64,000 nt of DNA from JACVRW01 sp963751835 (GTDB lineage: Bacteria > Actinomycetota > Thermoleophilia > Solirubrobacterales > Thermoleophilaceae), in NCBI GenBank assembly GCA_963751835.1, contig CAVVWD010000029.1:62001-126000 (forward strand), written 5' to 3'. Positions 7,852-16,591 of the stretch are shown here, one piece after another. Under the pieces are notes generated by a model, which searched no databases, had not been told where the DNA came from, and saw nothing but the letters and a program-made list of their open reading frames with translations. The first letter of the stretch is position 1. Every line of letters starts with the position of its first letter. Both the position numbers and the translations under genes were made by a program.

Positions 7852-9231
7852 ATGGGCAGCACCCACGAGTTCGACGTCGTCGTCATCGGGGCCGGTCCGG
7901 CGGGGGAGCATTGTGCGGGGCGTCTCGCGGACGCCGGCCTCCGGGTGGCAATCGTCGAACGCGAGCTCGTCGGGGGCGAGTGCGACTACTGGGCGTGCAT
8001 CCCGTCGAAGACGTTGCTGCGCCCGGGTGAGGCGCTCCAGGCGGCGCGCGACGCACCGGGCGCCCGGGAAGCCGTGAGCGGGGGCGTTCGACCCGAGGGC
8101 GCATTCGAATGGCGCAACTTCATGGTGGCGGACTACAAGGACGGGGCCAAGGCCGCCTACCTCGAAGGGAATGGGATCGAGGTGCTTCGCGGGACCGGGC
8201 GTCTGGCCGGCCCGCGGAGCGTCGAGGTGGACGACGAGACCTACCGCGCACACCACGTCGTGATCGCGACCGGATCGGACGCCGTGGTCCCGCCCGTCCC
8301 CGGCCTGGGCGAGCTCGAAGGCGTCTGGACGAACCGGGAGGTGACCGCGCTGACAGAGGTGCCACGCCGGCTGCTTGTGATGGGCGGCGGCCCGGTGGGG
8401 GTCGAGATGGCGCAGGCCGTGCACCGCATGGGTGCATCGGTGGCGCTGGTCGAGGGCATGGACCACCTCCTGCCGCGCGAGCCGAAGCCGCTCGGCGATG
8501 CGCTCGGCAAGGGGCTCGCCGCGGACGGCATCGAGCTCCACTTCGGCGAGCAGGCCACCGCTGTCCGCCGCGACGGCGACGAGTACGTCGTCGAGTTCGC
8601 CGGCCGCGCCGAGCTGCGCGGCGACCGCCTGCTCGTGGCGACCGGCCGACGTGCGCGCGTCGATGACCTTGGCCTCGATACCGTCGGCGTGGAGCCCACG
8701 CGACAGGGGATCCCGGTCGACGAGCGGATGCGCGTTGCGGACGGCCTGTGGGCGATCGGCGACGCGACCGGCATCTGGCCGCTGACCTACATGGGCAAGT
8801 ACCAGGGCCGCGTGGCCGCCGCGAACATCCTCGGGCGTGACCGGACCGCGAACTACGACGCCGTGCCGCGGGTCGTGTTCACCGACCCCCAGGCGGCGTC
8901 CGTCGGAGAGGCCGAGGGAGCGCTGACCGCGACGGTCCCGCTCGCCGAGGTGCCGCGCACGTCCACCTACACGCGCGCGTACGCGGAGACGCCCGGCTTC
9001 ATGACGCTCGTATCGGACGGGGAGCGGCTCACCGGGGCCTACGCGCTCGGGCCGGAGGCGGGCGAGTGGCTACAGCAGGCGACGGTGGCGATTCGCGCGC
9101 GTGTGCCGCTCCCTGTGCTGTTCGACGTCATCCAGCCCTTCCCGAGCTTCTCGGAGGCCTTCCTGTCCACGCTCAGCGAGCTCGAGGTTGAGACCATGAA
9201 GCAGCCGTCGACCGCGCCAACACCTACCTAG
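7852..9231 (+). CDS. FAD/NAD(P)-dependent disulfide oxidoreductase, Lpd/MerA-like
   Basis: ATG 7852 with GAGAGG upstream gives 459 residues. It has an FAD motif (GAGPAGEHC), the redox-active pair CDYWAC (C-x4-C), an NAD motif (GGGPVGVEMA) and an FAD-contacting AIGDATGIWPLT. The C-terminal dimerisation domain reads IQPFPSFSEAF where dihydrolipoyl dehydrogenases have a catalytic His before Pro, so the usual acid-base His is missing. It may reduce a small disulfide or quinone rather than act as a true E3. A short unknown gene follows. Confidence 0.88.
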   Translation: MGSTHEFDVVVIGAGPAGEHCAGRLADAGLRVAIVERELVGGECDYWACIPSKTLLRPGEALQAARDAPGAREAVSGGVRPEGAFEWRNFMVADYKDGAKAAYLEGNGIEVLRGTGRLAGPRSVEVDDETYRAHHVVIATGSDAVVPPVPGLGELEGVWTNREVTALTEVPRRLLVMGGGPVGVEMAQAVHRMGASVALVEGMDHLLPREPKPLGDALGKGLAADGIELHFGEQATAVRRDGDEYVVEFAGRAELRGDRLLVATGRRARVDDLGLDTVGVEPTRQGIPVDERMRVADGLWAIGDATGIWPLTYMGKYQGRVAAANILGRDRTANYDAVPRVVFTDPQAASVGEAEGALTATVPLAEVPRTSTYTRAYAETPGFMTLVSDGERLTGAYALGPEAGEWLQQATVAIRARVPLPVLFDVIQPFPSFSEAFLSTLSELEVETMKQPSTAPTPT

Positions 9232-9271
9232 ACACGCCTTCCCGGCCGCTGACGACAGAGGAGGATTCACG

Positions 9272-9466
9272 ATGGACGTTGCGACCCTGGCAGACCTGCT
9301 GCGGGAGACAGCCGAGCACCACGACCCCTACGAGAAGAGCGCCCCGGAGCACAACTGGTGGGACTGGTACGCCGCCTACCTGAATGCCCGCCTGGAAGGA
9401 AGCAGCTCGGAGGAGGCGACCCAGGCCGCCGGGGTCTACATGGAAGGCGTCCTGGGGCCTCGCTGA
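9272..9466 (+). CDS. Small conserved hypothetical protein
   Basis: A 64-residue protein has a good GAGGAGG-like ribosome-binding site 8 bases before ATG. It is rich in aromatic residues (HNWWDWYAAYLNAR) and acidic residues, with a helical C-terminus. Similar short segments occur in actinobacteria beside or fused to glyoxalase-like proteins, as far as I recall. Function unknown. Confidence 0.65.
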   Translation: MDVATLADLLRETAEHHDPYEKSAPEHNWWDWYAAYLNARLEGSSSEEATQAAGVYMEGVLGPR

Positions 9467-9509
9467 GCGCACCTACGCGTGATCGCCGGACGCGTGGCGG
9501 TCTAGGGTC

Positions 9510-10562
9510 GTGGTGGGCAGCTCGGATCCGTTGATCGCCCAACTCGACGGTCATGTCGAGGTCGCACGGCGGGTGGGCTCACCGTTCTATGCGGTGCTGC
9601 TCGAGAGGATGCGCGACGACGTCAGGGTCGGCGGCCCCACTCGCGCGGCGTTGCGCGGCCGCGAGCGTGATCGGGTGGATGAGTGGGACGCGTTCCGCCT
9701 GCTTGCCGGTGTGCACCGGATTGTGCTGACCGGACAGGCCCCGGAGCTGGCGAAGCACTATCCGTCGACCGGTGGCGATGGCGACGCCGAGGCCGCCTGG
9801 CCGGCGGTGCGCGAGCTGATCGCCAGCGGCCGGCCGGAGCTGGTGGACGCTCTTGCCCACCCGCTGCAGACGAACGCGCCGACGCGCGCGAAGGCGCTCG
9901 TCGGGGGCCTCTGCCTGGTTGCCGAGGAAACCGGGCTACCACTGCGGCTGCTCGAGCTCGGCGCGAGTGCGGGTCTCAACCTGCGGCTCGACCGGTTCCG
10001 CTACGAGCAGGACGGCGTGAGCTTCGGCCCCGAGAACTCCCCGGTGCGGTTCGTGAACTTCCTGACCGGGGGGCGCCCGCCGCTCGCGACGGGGTTCCAG
10101 GTCGGCGAGCGGGCCGGCTGCGACCTGAACCCGATCGACGCGACGACCGACGCCGGCAGGCTCACCCTGTTGGCCTGCATCATGCCCGACGAGCGTGAGC
10201 GGTTTGACCTGCTCGAGCGCGCGATCGCTGTCGCCCGCGAGATGCCCGCGGTGGTGGAGCACGCCGACCTCGCGCGCTGGGTCGCCGACCGGTTGGCGGC
10301 GCCCCGACCCGAAATGGCCACGGTCGTCTTTCACACCATCGTCTGGCCCTACCTGCCCGACGAGGTCCGCGAAGCCGCAGAGGCCGCGATCGCGGCCGCC
10401 GGACGGCGCGCCACGGCCCAGGCCCCCCTGGCGCTGCTGTCCTTCGAGGGCGCCAAGACCGACCCAGCGCAAATCGAGCTGAATCTCACCCAATGGCCGG
10501 GCGGCCGACGTCGTCTACTCGCCCGCTCGAGCCACCATCCGATCACCGTCAACTGGCTATGA
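9510..10562 (+). CDS. DUF2332 family protein
   Basis: The 350-residue protein from GTG matches DUF2332 throughout: SPFYAVLLERM near the start, LQTNAPTRAKAL, LLELGASAGLNLRLDRF, then VFHTIVWPYLP and LTQWPGGRRRLLARSSHH near the end. The ELGASAGLN segment resembles a SAM-binding loop, but no reaction is established for the family. It converges on the methyltransferase gene and overlaps it by 6 bp. Confidence 0.85.
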   Translation: MVGSSDPLIAQLDGHVEVARRVGSPFYAVLLERMRDDVRVGGPTRAALRGRERDRVDEWDAFRLLAGVHRIVLTGQAPELAKHYPSTGGDGDAEAAWPAVRELIASGRPELVDALAHPLQTNAPTRAKALVGGLCLVAEETGLPLRLLELGASAGLNLRLDRFRYEQDGVSFGPENSPVRFVNFLTGGRPPLATGFQVGERAGCDLNPIDATTDAGRLTLLACIMPDERERFDLLERAIAVAREMPAVVEHADLARWVADRLAAPRPEMATVVFHTIVWPYLPDEVREAAEAAIAAAGRRATAQAPLALLSFEGAKTDPAQIELNLTQWPGGRRRLLARSSHHPITVNWL

Positions 10563-11327
10563 GGCCGAGCGGGCCTGGACAGCGGTGAAGGCAATCGTCT
10601 GCGTCCACCATGCCGGATCGGCGCAGTGGCCGAGGAACGCGTCAATTGATCGGTCGTCGAGTTCCCCGGATGCGACCAGCCGGCCGCGCAACTCGATGAC
10701 CGTCCGCGTCCAATAGTCAGCCCAGAGAGAGCCACCGTTGTAGAGCGCGGTCTCGGCGGTTGCCTCGATGCTCTCCATGCCCAGCGTTGCCAGAGTCGCG
10801 GGGAGCCGGCGACCGATCAGGTAGTCGATTCCCTCCCGGCGCGACCACGCGAGCCAGCCCTCCCAGAACGCCCGGACGTCACGCGGCTCAGCCACGCTCA
10901 CCGGCAGGAAATCCGGCTCGATCAGCAGGATTGCTCCGCCTGGTCGCACGCTGGCGACGAGGTTCGCGACGGCGGCCTGCGAGTCCGCCACGTGGTGAAG
11001 CACGGCGCGCGCCGTCACCAGATCAAAATCTCTCGGCTCGACCGGTCCGGCGACGATGTCTGCCTGGCGAAGTTCGAGGATCGGCATGTCCGCGTCGACG
11101 AGCGACAGATCGAGATCCACCGCCACGGCTCGCCCGCCAGGGGCGACGCGCTCCGCGAGCCAGGCAGAGACGGTGCCGTTTCCACATCCGACTTCAAGCG
11201 TCCGCGCCCCAGGTCCGATGCCCAGCTGCTCGATGTGGCGGCGGTGCATGGGATCGAGCAGCCGCGACATCAGATCCAGCCGCTCGCGCTCACCCTCCTG
11301 GTGATGACCGAGGACGTATTCAGACAT
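10557..11327 (-). CDS. Class I SAM-dependent methyltransferase
   Basis: ATG 11327 is preferred over 11339 because GGGGGTGA lies directly upstream of it. The protein of about 256 residues has motif I LEVGCGNGTVSAWLAE, the acidic residue in AVDLDLSLVD and a post-motif FDLVTARAVLHHV. These are typical of ubiquinone/menaquinone-type and small-molecule methyltransferases. Acceptor substrate is unknown. It stands divergent from the F420-type reductase. Confidence 0.85.
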   Translation of the reverse strand: MSEYVLGHHQEGERERLDLMSRLLDPMHRRHIEQLGIGPGARTLEVGCGNGTVSAWLAERVAPGGRAVAVDLDLSLVDADMPILELRQADIVAGPVEPRDFDLVTARAVLHHVADSQAAVANLVASVRPGGAILLIEPDFLPVSVAEPRDVRAFWEGWLAWSRREGIDYLIGRRLPATLATLGMESIEATAETALYNGGSLWADYWTRTVIELRGRLVASGELDDRSIDAFLGHCADPAWWTQTIAFTAVQARSAS

Positions 11328-11380
11328 GATCACCCCCATAAGCTACGTGGGCTCGGGCGACCATCCGGAGGCAACTGAAC

Positions 11381-11851
11381 GTGACCATTCGTGTCAACCC
11401 CCCCGGCACTCGCGGCGCGCGGGTGCCGACTGCGCTCGTGAAGCTCATCGGCAGGCGGCAGATCCGGACGTATCGCCGCAGCGGCGAGCAGCGTGTCAGC
11501 TCGAGGGCGGGGTTCCCCGTGGTTCTTCTCACCACGCGTGGAGCGAAGACAGGGCGCACACGGACAGCCCCGCTCGGGGGCTTTCCGGACGGAGAGAACT
11601 CTTGGCTCGTCGCCGCCACGATCGGCGGAGCCGCCCGCCACCCGTCCTGGTTTCTCAACATGGCAAAGCATCCCGACGACATCTGGCTGGAAGTCGGGAC
11701 AGAGCGGTTCAAGGTTCGCGGTGACTCACTGGAGGGGCAGGAGCGGGCTGAGGCGCTCGCCCGTATCGCGAAGATCGCTCCTCGCTACGGCAAATACCAG
11801 GAGAAGACCGATCGCGAGATTCCTATCGTGCGACTCACCCGAGAGCCATGA
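11381..11851 (+). CDS. Deazaflavin (F420)-dependent nitroreductase family protein
   Basis: The 156-residue protein starts at GTG. It matches the Ddn/DUF385 family: VVLLTTRGAKTGRTRTAPLG, then WLVAATIGG, HPSWFLNM and a C-terminal IPIVRLTREP. Members use reduced coenzyme F420 to reduce quinones or nitro compounds, with a split-barrel fold. This suggests the host makes F420. It is divergent from the methyltransferase. Confidence 0.85.
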   Translation: MTIRVNPPGTRGARVPTALVKLIGRRQIRTYRRSGEQRVSSRAGFPVVLLTTRGAKTGRTRTAPLGGFPDGENSWLVAATIGGAARHPSWFLNMAKHPDDIWLEVGTERFKVRGDSLEGQERAEALARIAKIAPRYGKYQEKTDREIPIVRLTREP

Positions 11852-11915
11852 GTGACGCGGTGAGCGTGCGTTCAGGGGCCCGCGGCCGCGAGCCCTTGTC
11901 AGCCGGGTAGAGCCG

Positions 11916-13475
11916 TCATCGCAGGGCACTCACGCCGATCGAGGTGAGCCGATCCGCGAGCCAGCCGGCGTCGGGCGGCTCGCAGCGGAATGCGAGGTAG
12001 CCGTCGGGACGGACCACGTACGCGGCATTCGACACGGCGCCGAGGCGACCGTGCGCGCGCAGCGCCGGGTCGGCCAGCGACTCCACCCCGTCCGGCGTCG
12101 CCGGCGCGCTGTCGGCGATGACGAACACCATCACCCGTAGTGCCCGAGCAAAGCGCTCGGCCAGTTCGATGGCGGCCTCGTGCTCACCCGCTCCGGCACA
12201 CACCCAGAGCTGAAGTTGGGGAGTGCGCAGGAGCTCGCGGAGGGAGGTGGAGGAGCCGTCGGGCCGGAGGAGCGGTCCGGCGTCCGGCAGGCGCCGGCCC
12301 GGCAGGACGCCGAGCGCGCCGGCCGGCATCCCTCCCGCGACGACCGCGCTCTCGGGATATGCGATCCCGAGCTCGTGCCCGGCCTCGACCGCGGCGAGCA
12401 CCTGGGCGGGCGTGGCGAACGCGGCCGCGAGCCCGCGATCGCGCGCGGCCGCCGCCTCGCCGCCGAGGACGTTCGCCTCGTGCACGGCGCCCGAAGCGGC
12501 GACCGTCGCCAGGGCCACTGGACGTCGCTCGGCCTCGTACGAGTCGAGCACCGCGGGCGGCGCACCGTCGAGGGCAAGCCGCAGCTTCCAGGCGAGGTTG
12601 TAAGCGTCCTGGACGCCCGTGTTCATGCCCTGCCCGTTCACGGGCGTCATCGCGTGCGCGGCGTCGCCCGCGAGCAGCACTCGGCCCGCCCGGAAGCGCC
12701 CCGCCACGCGGTGATCGAGCGTGAAGCAGGCCATGTTCTCGGCATCCGCGATCTCCGGCGCACCGGGCACGTGCCGGTCGATCACGCGCTGGGCGGCGGC
12801 CGGCTCGGGCCGCTCGCCGGCGCCGTCGTCGCGGAAGAACAGGCGCAGGCGCCCGCCGGGCAGCGGCATCGCCCAGAACCCCTCGCCGTCGAGGAACACG
12901 GGGATCTCGCCGGGCTCGTACGGCCAGCCGTCGACCGCTGCGTCCATCACCACCCATCGGCCCGGGTATTCGCCGCCGTCGAATGGGATCCCGAGCGCCT
13001 CGCGCAGGCCGCTGTGGACCCCGTCGCACGCCACCACGAACCCGGCACGGACCTGCTCGGACCCGACCGTCGCGACGACCCCGTCGTCGTCCTGACCCTC
13101 GATCTCGACCGCCAACCCGCGCTCGACCACGGTGTCGAGATGCTCCTCGAGCAGGACCTCCAGCTCGCGCTGGCGGAGCGACACCGCAGCCGGGTACGCG
13201 CTGTCCACGCCGCCGAAGCCGAGGCGGGCGACCTGCCGGCCACCGGAGAAGAGCCCCACCCCGGTGATCGGGAGCGATGCCGCCACGATCGCCTCGGCCA
13301 CCCCGGTGTGATCCCAGAGCTCGAGGCTGCGGGCGTGGAGGTCGGTGGCGCGCGAGACGGCGGCGCGCTCCGGGGCGGCGTCGGCGATCCGCACCGCCAC
13401 CCCGAACCGCTCGAGCTCGCAGCCCAGGCTCAGGCCAACGGGGCCCGCCCCGGCGATCAGTACCGGTACGTCCAC
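11916..13475 (-). CDS. FAD-dependent aromatic monooxygenase (class A)
   Basis: The 519-residue protein has the FAD motif GAGPVGLSLGCELERFG at the N-terminus, an arginine-containing loop (SLRQRELEVLLEEHL), the DG motif ACDGVHSGLRE, and the GD motif LLAGDAAHAMTPVNGQG with GMNTGVQDAYNLAWKL. The last about 150 residues resemble the thioredoxin-like domain of phenol/rifampicin monooxygenases (LPGRRLPDAGPLL). It likely hydroxylates an aromatic compound with NAD(P)H and O2. Substrate unknown. Start is GTG. Confidence 0.88.
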   Translation of the reverse strand: MDVPVLIAGAGPVGLSLGCELERFGVAVRIADAAPERAAVSRATDLHARSLELWDHTGVAEAIVAASLPITGVGLFSGGRQVARLGFGGVDSAYPAAVSLRQRELEVLLEEHLDTVVERGLAVEIEGQDDDGVVATVGSEQVRAGFVVACDGVHSGLREALGIPFDGGEYPGRWVVMDAAVDGWPYEPGEIPVFLDGEGFWAMPLPGGRLRLFFRDDGAGERPEPAAAQRVIDRHVPGAPEIADAENMACFTLDHRVAGRFRAGRVLLAGDAAHAMTPVNGQGMNTGVQDAYNLAWKLRLALDGAPPAVLDSYEAERRPVALATVAASGAVHEANVLGGEAAAARDRGLAAAFATPAQVLAAVEAGHELGIAYPESAVVAGGMPAGALGVLPGRRLPDAGPLLRPDGSSTSLRELLRTPQLQLWVCAGAGEHEAAIELAERFARALRVMVFVIADSAPATPDGVESLADPALRAHGRLGAVSNAAYVVRPDGYLAFRCEPPDAGWLADRLTSIGVSALR

Positions 13476-13551
13476 GAGTTCCGCACCAGCGTAGTCGCTG
13501 CGTGACCAGGCTCACGGGAATGGGTCATCCGCTCGGCCCGTCTCCACCTGC

Positions 13552-14229
13552 ATGAACACGCGCATCCTCGTTCCTCGCCCGGTACCTGACGGCGGTCAGC
13601 GGCTGGGAGAACTGATCCGCCGCCGGGCGTCGAGGGCCGCCGACGCTCCGATCCTTCAGGCGGCGTGGGCGCTGTTCGTCGTGGTGCTCGCGTGGGCTGT
13701 CTTGTGGCGCGTGGTGTCGCTGATCCCGGCCGCTGACCCTGCATTGGCGGTGTCCGGCTGCGCAGGCGTCATCGTCCTGGTTGGGCTCCTGTGCCAGCGC
13801 TTCTACGTGAACGCCTGGAAGGGGCGGACCCTGACGAGAACGGGGATCGTCCTCCCCACGAACACGCGCGTTCACCCGTTTGTCGACGCGCTCCTCACCG
13901 TGCTGCTCGTATGGCTTGTGGCGAGCACGGTGTTCGTGCTCGTCACGAGCCTGGCGGACGACGGGAGCCTCGCCGCCTCCGCCCCGGAGATGAGCGAGCA
14001 GGGACGCTTCTACCACGCCGGTGAGCTGTACCTGTGGCAGCTGGTCAACGCGCTGCCGATAATCGAGGCGACCGACACGCTCAACTGGGAGGAGCCGGTG
14101 GCGAGCTACAGCGGCATGACGGGGGCGCTGCTCCTGCTCTACAAGGCGCTGGTCCTCGCGCCAGGCGTATTCGCCGCCCGCCTCGCATGGAAGAACCGCA
14201 ACACCGCGGAAGCGAAATCAGACGCCTAG
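13552..14229 (+). CDS. Integral membrane protein, uncharacterised
   Basis: The 225-residue protein has about four hydrophobic segments: near residues 38-58, 66-84, 108-132 and 187-207. The extracytoplasmic-looking loop ends in GELYLWQLVNALPIIEATDT. The arrangement resembles small ion-channel-like actinobacterial proteins, but I recognise no selectivity filter. Function unknown. Confidence 0.65.
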   Translation: MNTRILVPRPVPDGGQRLGELIRRRASRAADAPILQAAWALFVVVLAWAVLWRVVSLIPAADPALAVSGCAGVIVLVGLLCQRFYVNAWKGRTLTRTGIVLPTNTRVHPFVDALLTVLLVWLVASTVFVLVTSLADDGSLAASAPEMSEQGRFYHAGELYLWQLVNALPIIEATDTLNWEEPVASYSGMTGALLLLYKALVLAPGVFAARLAWKNRNTAEAKSDA

Positions 14230-14244
14230 CGCGGCGGCCGGTCT

Positions 14245-14340
14245 TACCCGGTCGTGGCGCCGGGCATATGAAACGCGATCGCCTCGAGGACCGCTTCCGA
14301 GGGATCTCCCGCCCGGCCCTGCTCGAGGTGCACGTCGTAG
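14245..14340 (-). pseudogene. Possible orphan coding fragment
   Basis: A minus-strand frame reads SHYDVHLEQGRAGDP then SEAVLEAIAFHMPGATTG before a TAA. It has codon use like a real gene but a stop directly upstream and no start, so at most it is a remnant of about 30 codons. No family is assigned. The rest of 14230-14355 is the leader of the acyl-CoA ligase. Confidence 0.2.
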
Positions 14341-14355
14341 TGGGATCATCACCCC

Positions 14356-15846
14356 ATGGCGAACCTGGCGGAGATGCTTACGAAGACCGTCGCCGAGCAC
14401 GGCGAACGGATCGCGATCAAGCTCGATGACCTCGAGCTCAACTACTCCCTTGTCGACCAGGCCAGCGCTCGCGCCGCGGGCCTGCTGGCGGCCAAGGGCG
14501 TCGAGGCAGGCGACCGCGTGGGAGTCATGCTGCCAAACGTCCCCTACTTCCCCTTCGTCTTCTTCGGGGCGCTGCGCCTAGGCGCGGTGGTCGTGCCGAT
14601 GAACCCCCTCCTCAAGGGCCGCGAGGTCGGGTTTCAGATGAAGGATGCGGGCGCCAAGGTCATGCTCGGCTGGCACCAGATGGGCGAGGCAGCCCTCGAG
14701 GGCAGCGACAGCGCCGGCATCGAGTCCATCCTCGTCGAGCCCGGCGATTTCGAGGGACAGCTTGGCGCCGCGGAGCCCGTGGATCAGGTCCTCGACCGGG
14801 CGGACGACGACACCGCGATCATCCTGTACACCTCCGGCACGACCGGCACGCCGAAGGGCGCTCAGCTGACCCACGGCAACCTGCTCTCGGCCACACGAAT
14901 CGCGGCGGACCTGGTCGACGCTCAGCCGGACGGGGTGACCTTCGGCGCGCTTCCGCTGTTCCACGTGTTCGGCCTGACAACCGGCCTGACCACGTCGACG
15001 TGGGTGGGCGCCGAGCTGACGCTGCTGCCCCGCTTCGACGTGGCAAAGGCCCTGGAGATGATTCAGCGCGACCGGGTGTCCATCTTCCTCGGGGTACCCA
15101 CCATGTACGCGGCGATGGTGCACCACCCGGACGCGTCGTCCTTCGACACGTCGAGCCTGGAGCTGTGCGTCTCCGGCGGCGCCGCGATGCCAGTCGAGGT
15201 CCTCAAGTCCTTCGAGCAGACCTTCGACTGCAAGGTCCTGGAGGGCTACGGCCTGTCGGAGACGTGCGCGATCGGGGCCTTCAACCGACCCGACATCGAA
15301 CGCAAGCCAGGGTCGATCGGGATTCCGGTTGACGGTGTCGAGATGCGCTTGGCCGACGCAGAGGGCAACGACGTCCCGGAGGGCGAAGTCGGGGAGATCC
15401 TGATCCGCGGGCCCGTGGTGATGAAGGGCTATTGGAATCGCCCCGAAGAGACCGCGGCAGCCATCGACGAGGACGGTTGGCTAAAGACCGGCGACCTCGC
15501 GAGGCGCGATGAGGACGGCTACTACTTCATCGTCGACCGCAAGAAGGAGCTGATCATCCGCGGCGGCTTCAACATCTATCCCCGCGAGATCGAGGAGGTC
15601 CTGTACGAGCACCCCTCTGTCCGTGAGGTCGCGGTCGTCGGCATCCCGCACGACAGCCTTGGAGAGGAGGTCGGCGCCGCCGTCGTGCTGACCCCGGACG
15701 CCGGCGAGACACCGGGGGATGTCCAGAGCTTCGTCAAGGAGCGCGTCGCCGCCTACAAGTACCCGCGTCAGGTCTGGTTCGTCGAGGAGCTGCCCAAGGG
15801 CCCCACGGGCAAGATCCTCAAGCGGGAGATCCACCCACCGGCGTAG
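14356..15846 (+). CDS. Long-chain fatty acid-CoA ligase (AMP-forming)
   Basis: The 496-residue protein has the ANL-superfamily motifs: the AMP loop YTSGTTGTPKGAQLTH (about residues 156-171), GYGLSETCAIG, TGDLARRDEDGYYFIVDRKKELI with the adenylate Asp, and the C-terminal lysine in PKGPTGKILKREI. It activates a carboxylate as acyl-AMP and then acyl-CoA. Fatty acid is the most likely substrate from overall similarity to FadD-type ligases, though ANL specificity is hard to read from sequence. It stands alone before the yceI operon. Confidence 0.88.
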   Translation: MANLAEMLTKTVAEHGERIAIKLDDLELNYSLVDQASARAAGLLAAKGVEAGDRVGVMLPNVPYFPFVFFGALRLGAVVVPMNPLLKGREVGFQMKDAGAKVMLGWHQMGEAALEGSDSAGIESILVEPGDFEGQLGAAEPVDQVLDRADDDTAIILYTSGTTGTPKGAQLTHGNLLSATRIAADLVDAQPDGVTFGALPLFHVFGLTTGLTTSTWVGAELTLLPRFDVAKALEMIQRDRVSIFLGVPTMYAAMVHHPDASSFDTSSLELCVSGGAAMPVEVLKSFEQTFDCKVLEGYGLSETCAIGAFNRPDIERKPGSIGIPVDGVEMRLADAEGNDVPEGEVGEILIRGPVVMKGYWNRPEETAAAIDEDGWLKTGDLARRDEDGYYFIVDRKKELIIRGGFNIYPREIEEVLYEHPSVREVAVVGIPHDSLGEEVGAAVVLTPDAGETPGDVQSFVKERVAAYKYPRQVWFVEELPKGPTGKILKREIHPPA

Positions 15847-15965
15847 CCTGGCCGGCCTCTTCCTCGCGCTCGCCGACTGCCCCCGCCTTCGGGAGGTTGC
15901 GACGCGATGCGGTCACCCTAGCCCTCCGCACCGGGAGCCCGTCCCTGCCATTGCGGCCGTCCCGC

Positions 15966-15991
15966 TCAATAGTTGAGGAGTCGATAGTTGA
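15966..15991 (+). promoter_or_regulatory. Tandem near-palindromic 11-mers upstream of yceI operon
   Basis: TCAATAGTTGA (15966-15976) and TCGATAGTTGA (15981-15991) are direct copies spaced 15 bp centre to centre. The first is a perfect TCAA-TAG-TTGA dyad. The second overlaps a TTGACA-like -35 element (TTGACA at 15988-15993) with an AT-rich TGATAAAT region about 16 bp downstream. It is probably a promoter with a protein-binding site. Confidence 0.45.
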
Positions 15992-16013
15992 CACCACAAG
16001 CTTTCCTGATAAA

Positions 16014-16030
16014 TTGCTTGAGGACGCAAG
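16014..16030 (+). promoter_or_regulatory. Candidate MarR operator, copy 1 (yceI operon)
   Basis: TTGCTTGAGGACGCAAG contains CTTG-N6-CAAG, and lies 27 bp before the first yceI start. An opposite-orientation copy lies before the marR gene of the same unit (17811-17827). Sharing between the two promoter regions suggests the MarR protein binds both. Confidence 0.5.
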
Positions 16031-16057
16031 TATTCTCCCCAACGAGAGAGGACCCAC

Positions 16058-16591
16058 ATGAGCGACACGACCACCCAGCAAGCGCTGCCCACCGGCACCT
16101 GGAGCGCGGACACGATTCACTCGACGGTGGGGTTCGCGGTCCCCTACCTGGCAGGCACCTTCCAGGGCACGTTCTCCGACTTTGACGCCCGCCTCAGAGA
16201 CGGCGTTCTGCGCGGGACGGCCGAGGTCGGCAGCGTCCAGGTCAAGGACCCCAACCTGGAAGCCCACCTGCAGAGCCCGGACTTCTTCGACGCCGAGCGC
16301 TTCCCCCAGCTCAGCTTCGAGGCGCGGGAGATCAGCCGCTCGGGCGACGACGTGACGATCGCCGGCGAGCTGACCCTGAAGGGCCACACCGAGCCGGTCG
16401 AGATCAAGGGCCACGTGAACGACCCGGCGCCCGATCCATACGGCGGCGAGCGCTTCGGCCTCCAGCTCGAGACGACCGTCGACAGGACGAGGTTCGGCCT
16501 CAACTGGAACAACCCGCTCCCCAGCGGTGACCCGGCGCTGGCCAACGACGTAACGATCATCGTCGACCTGCAGCTGGCCAAGGAGTCATAG
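16058..16591 (+). CDS. YceI family lipocalin-like protein
   Basis: The 177-residue protein matches YceI: TWSADTIHSTVGFAVPYLAG, then SVQVKDPNLEAHLQSPDFFD, FPQLSFEA, ELTLKGHTEPVE and FGLNWNNPLPSG. YceI proteins form a beta-barrel that holds a polyisoprenoid or amphiphile. No signal peptide is visible, so this one looks cytoplasmic. It is the first gene of a four-gene unit, and its TAG stop abuts the next GTG start with no gap. Confidence 0.88.
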   Translation: MSDTTTQQALPTGTWSADTIHSTVGFAVPYLAGTFQGTFSDFDARLRDGVLRGTAEVGSVQVKDPNLEAHLQSPDFFDAERFPQLSFEAREISRSGDDVTIAGELTLKGHTEPVEIKGHVNDPAPDPYGGERFGLQLETTVDRTRFGLNWNNPLPSGDPALANDVTIIVDLQLAKES

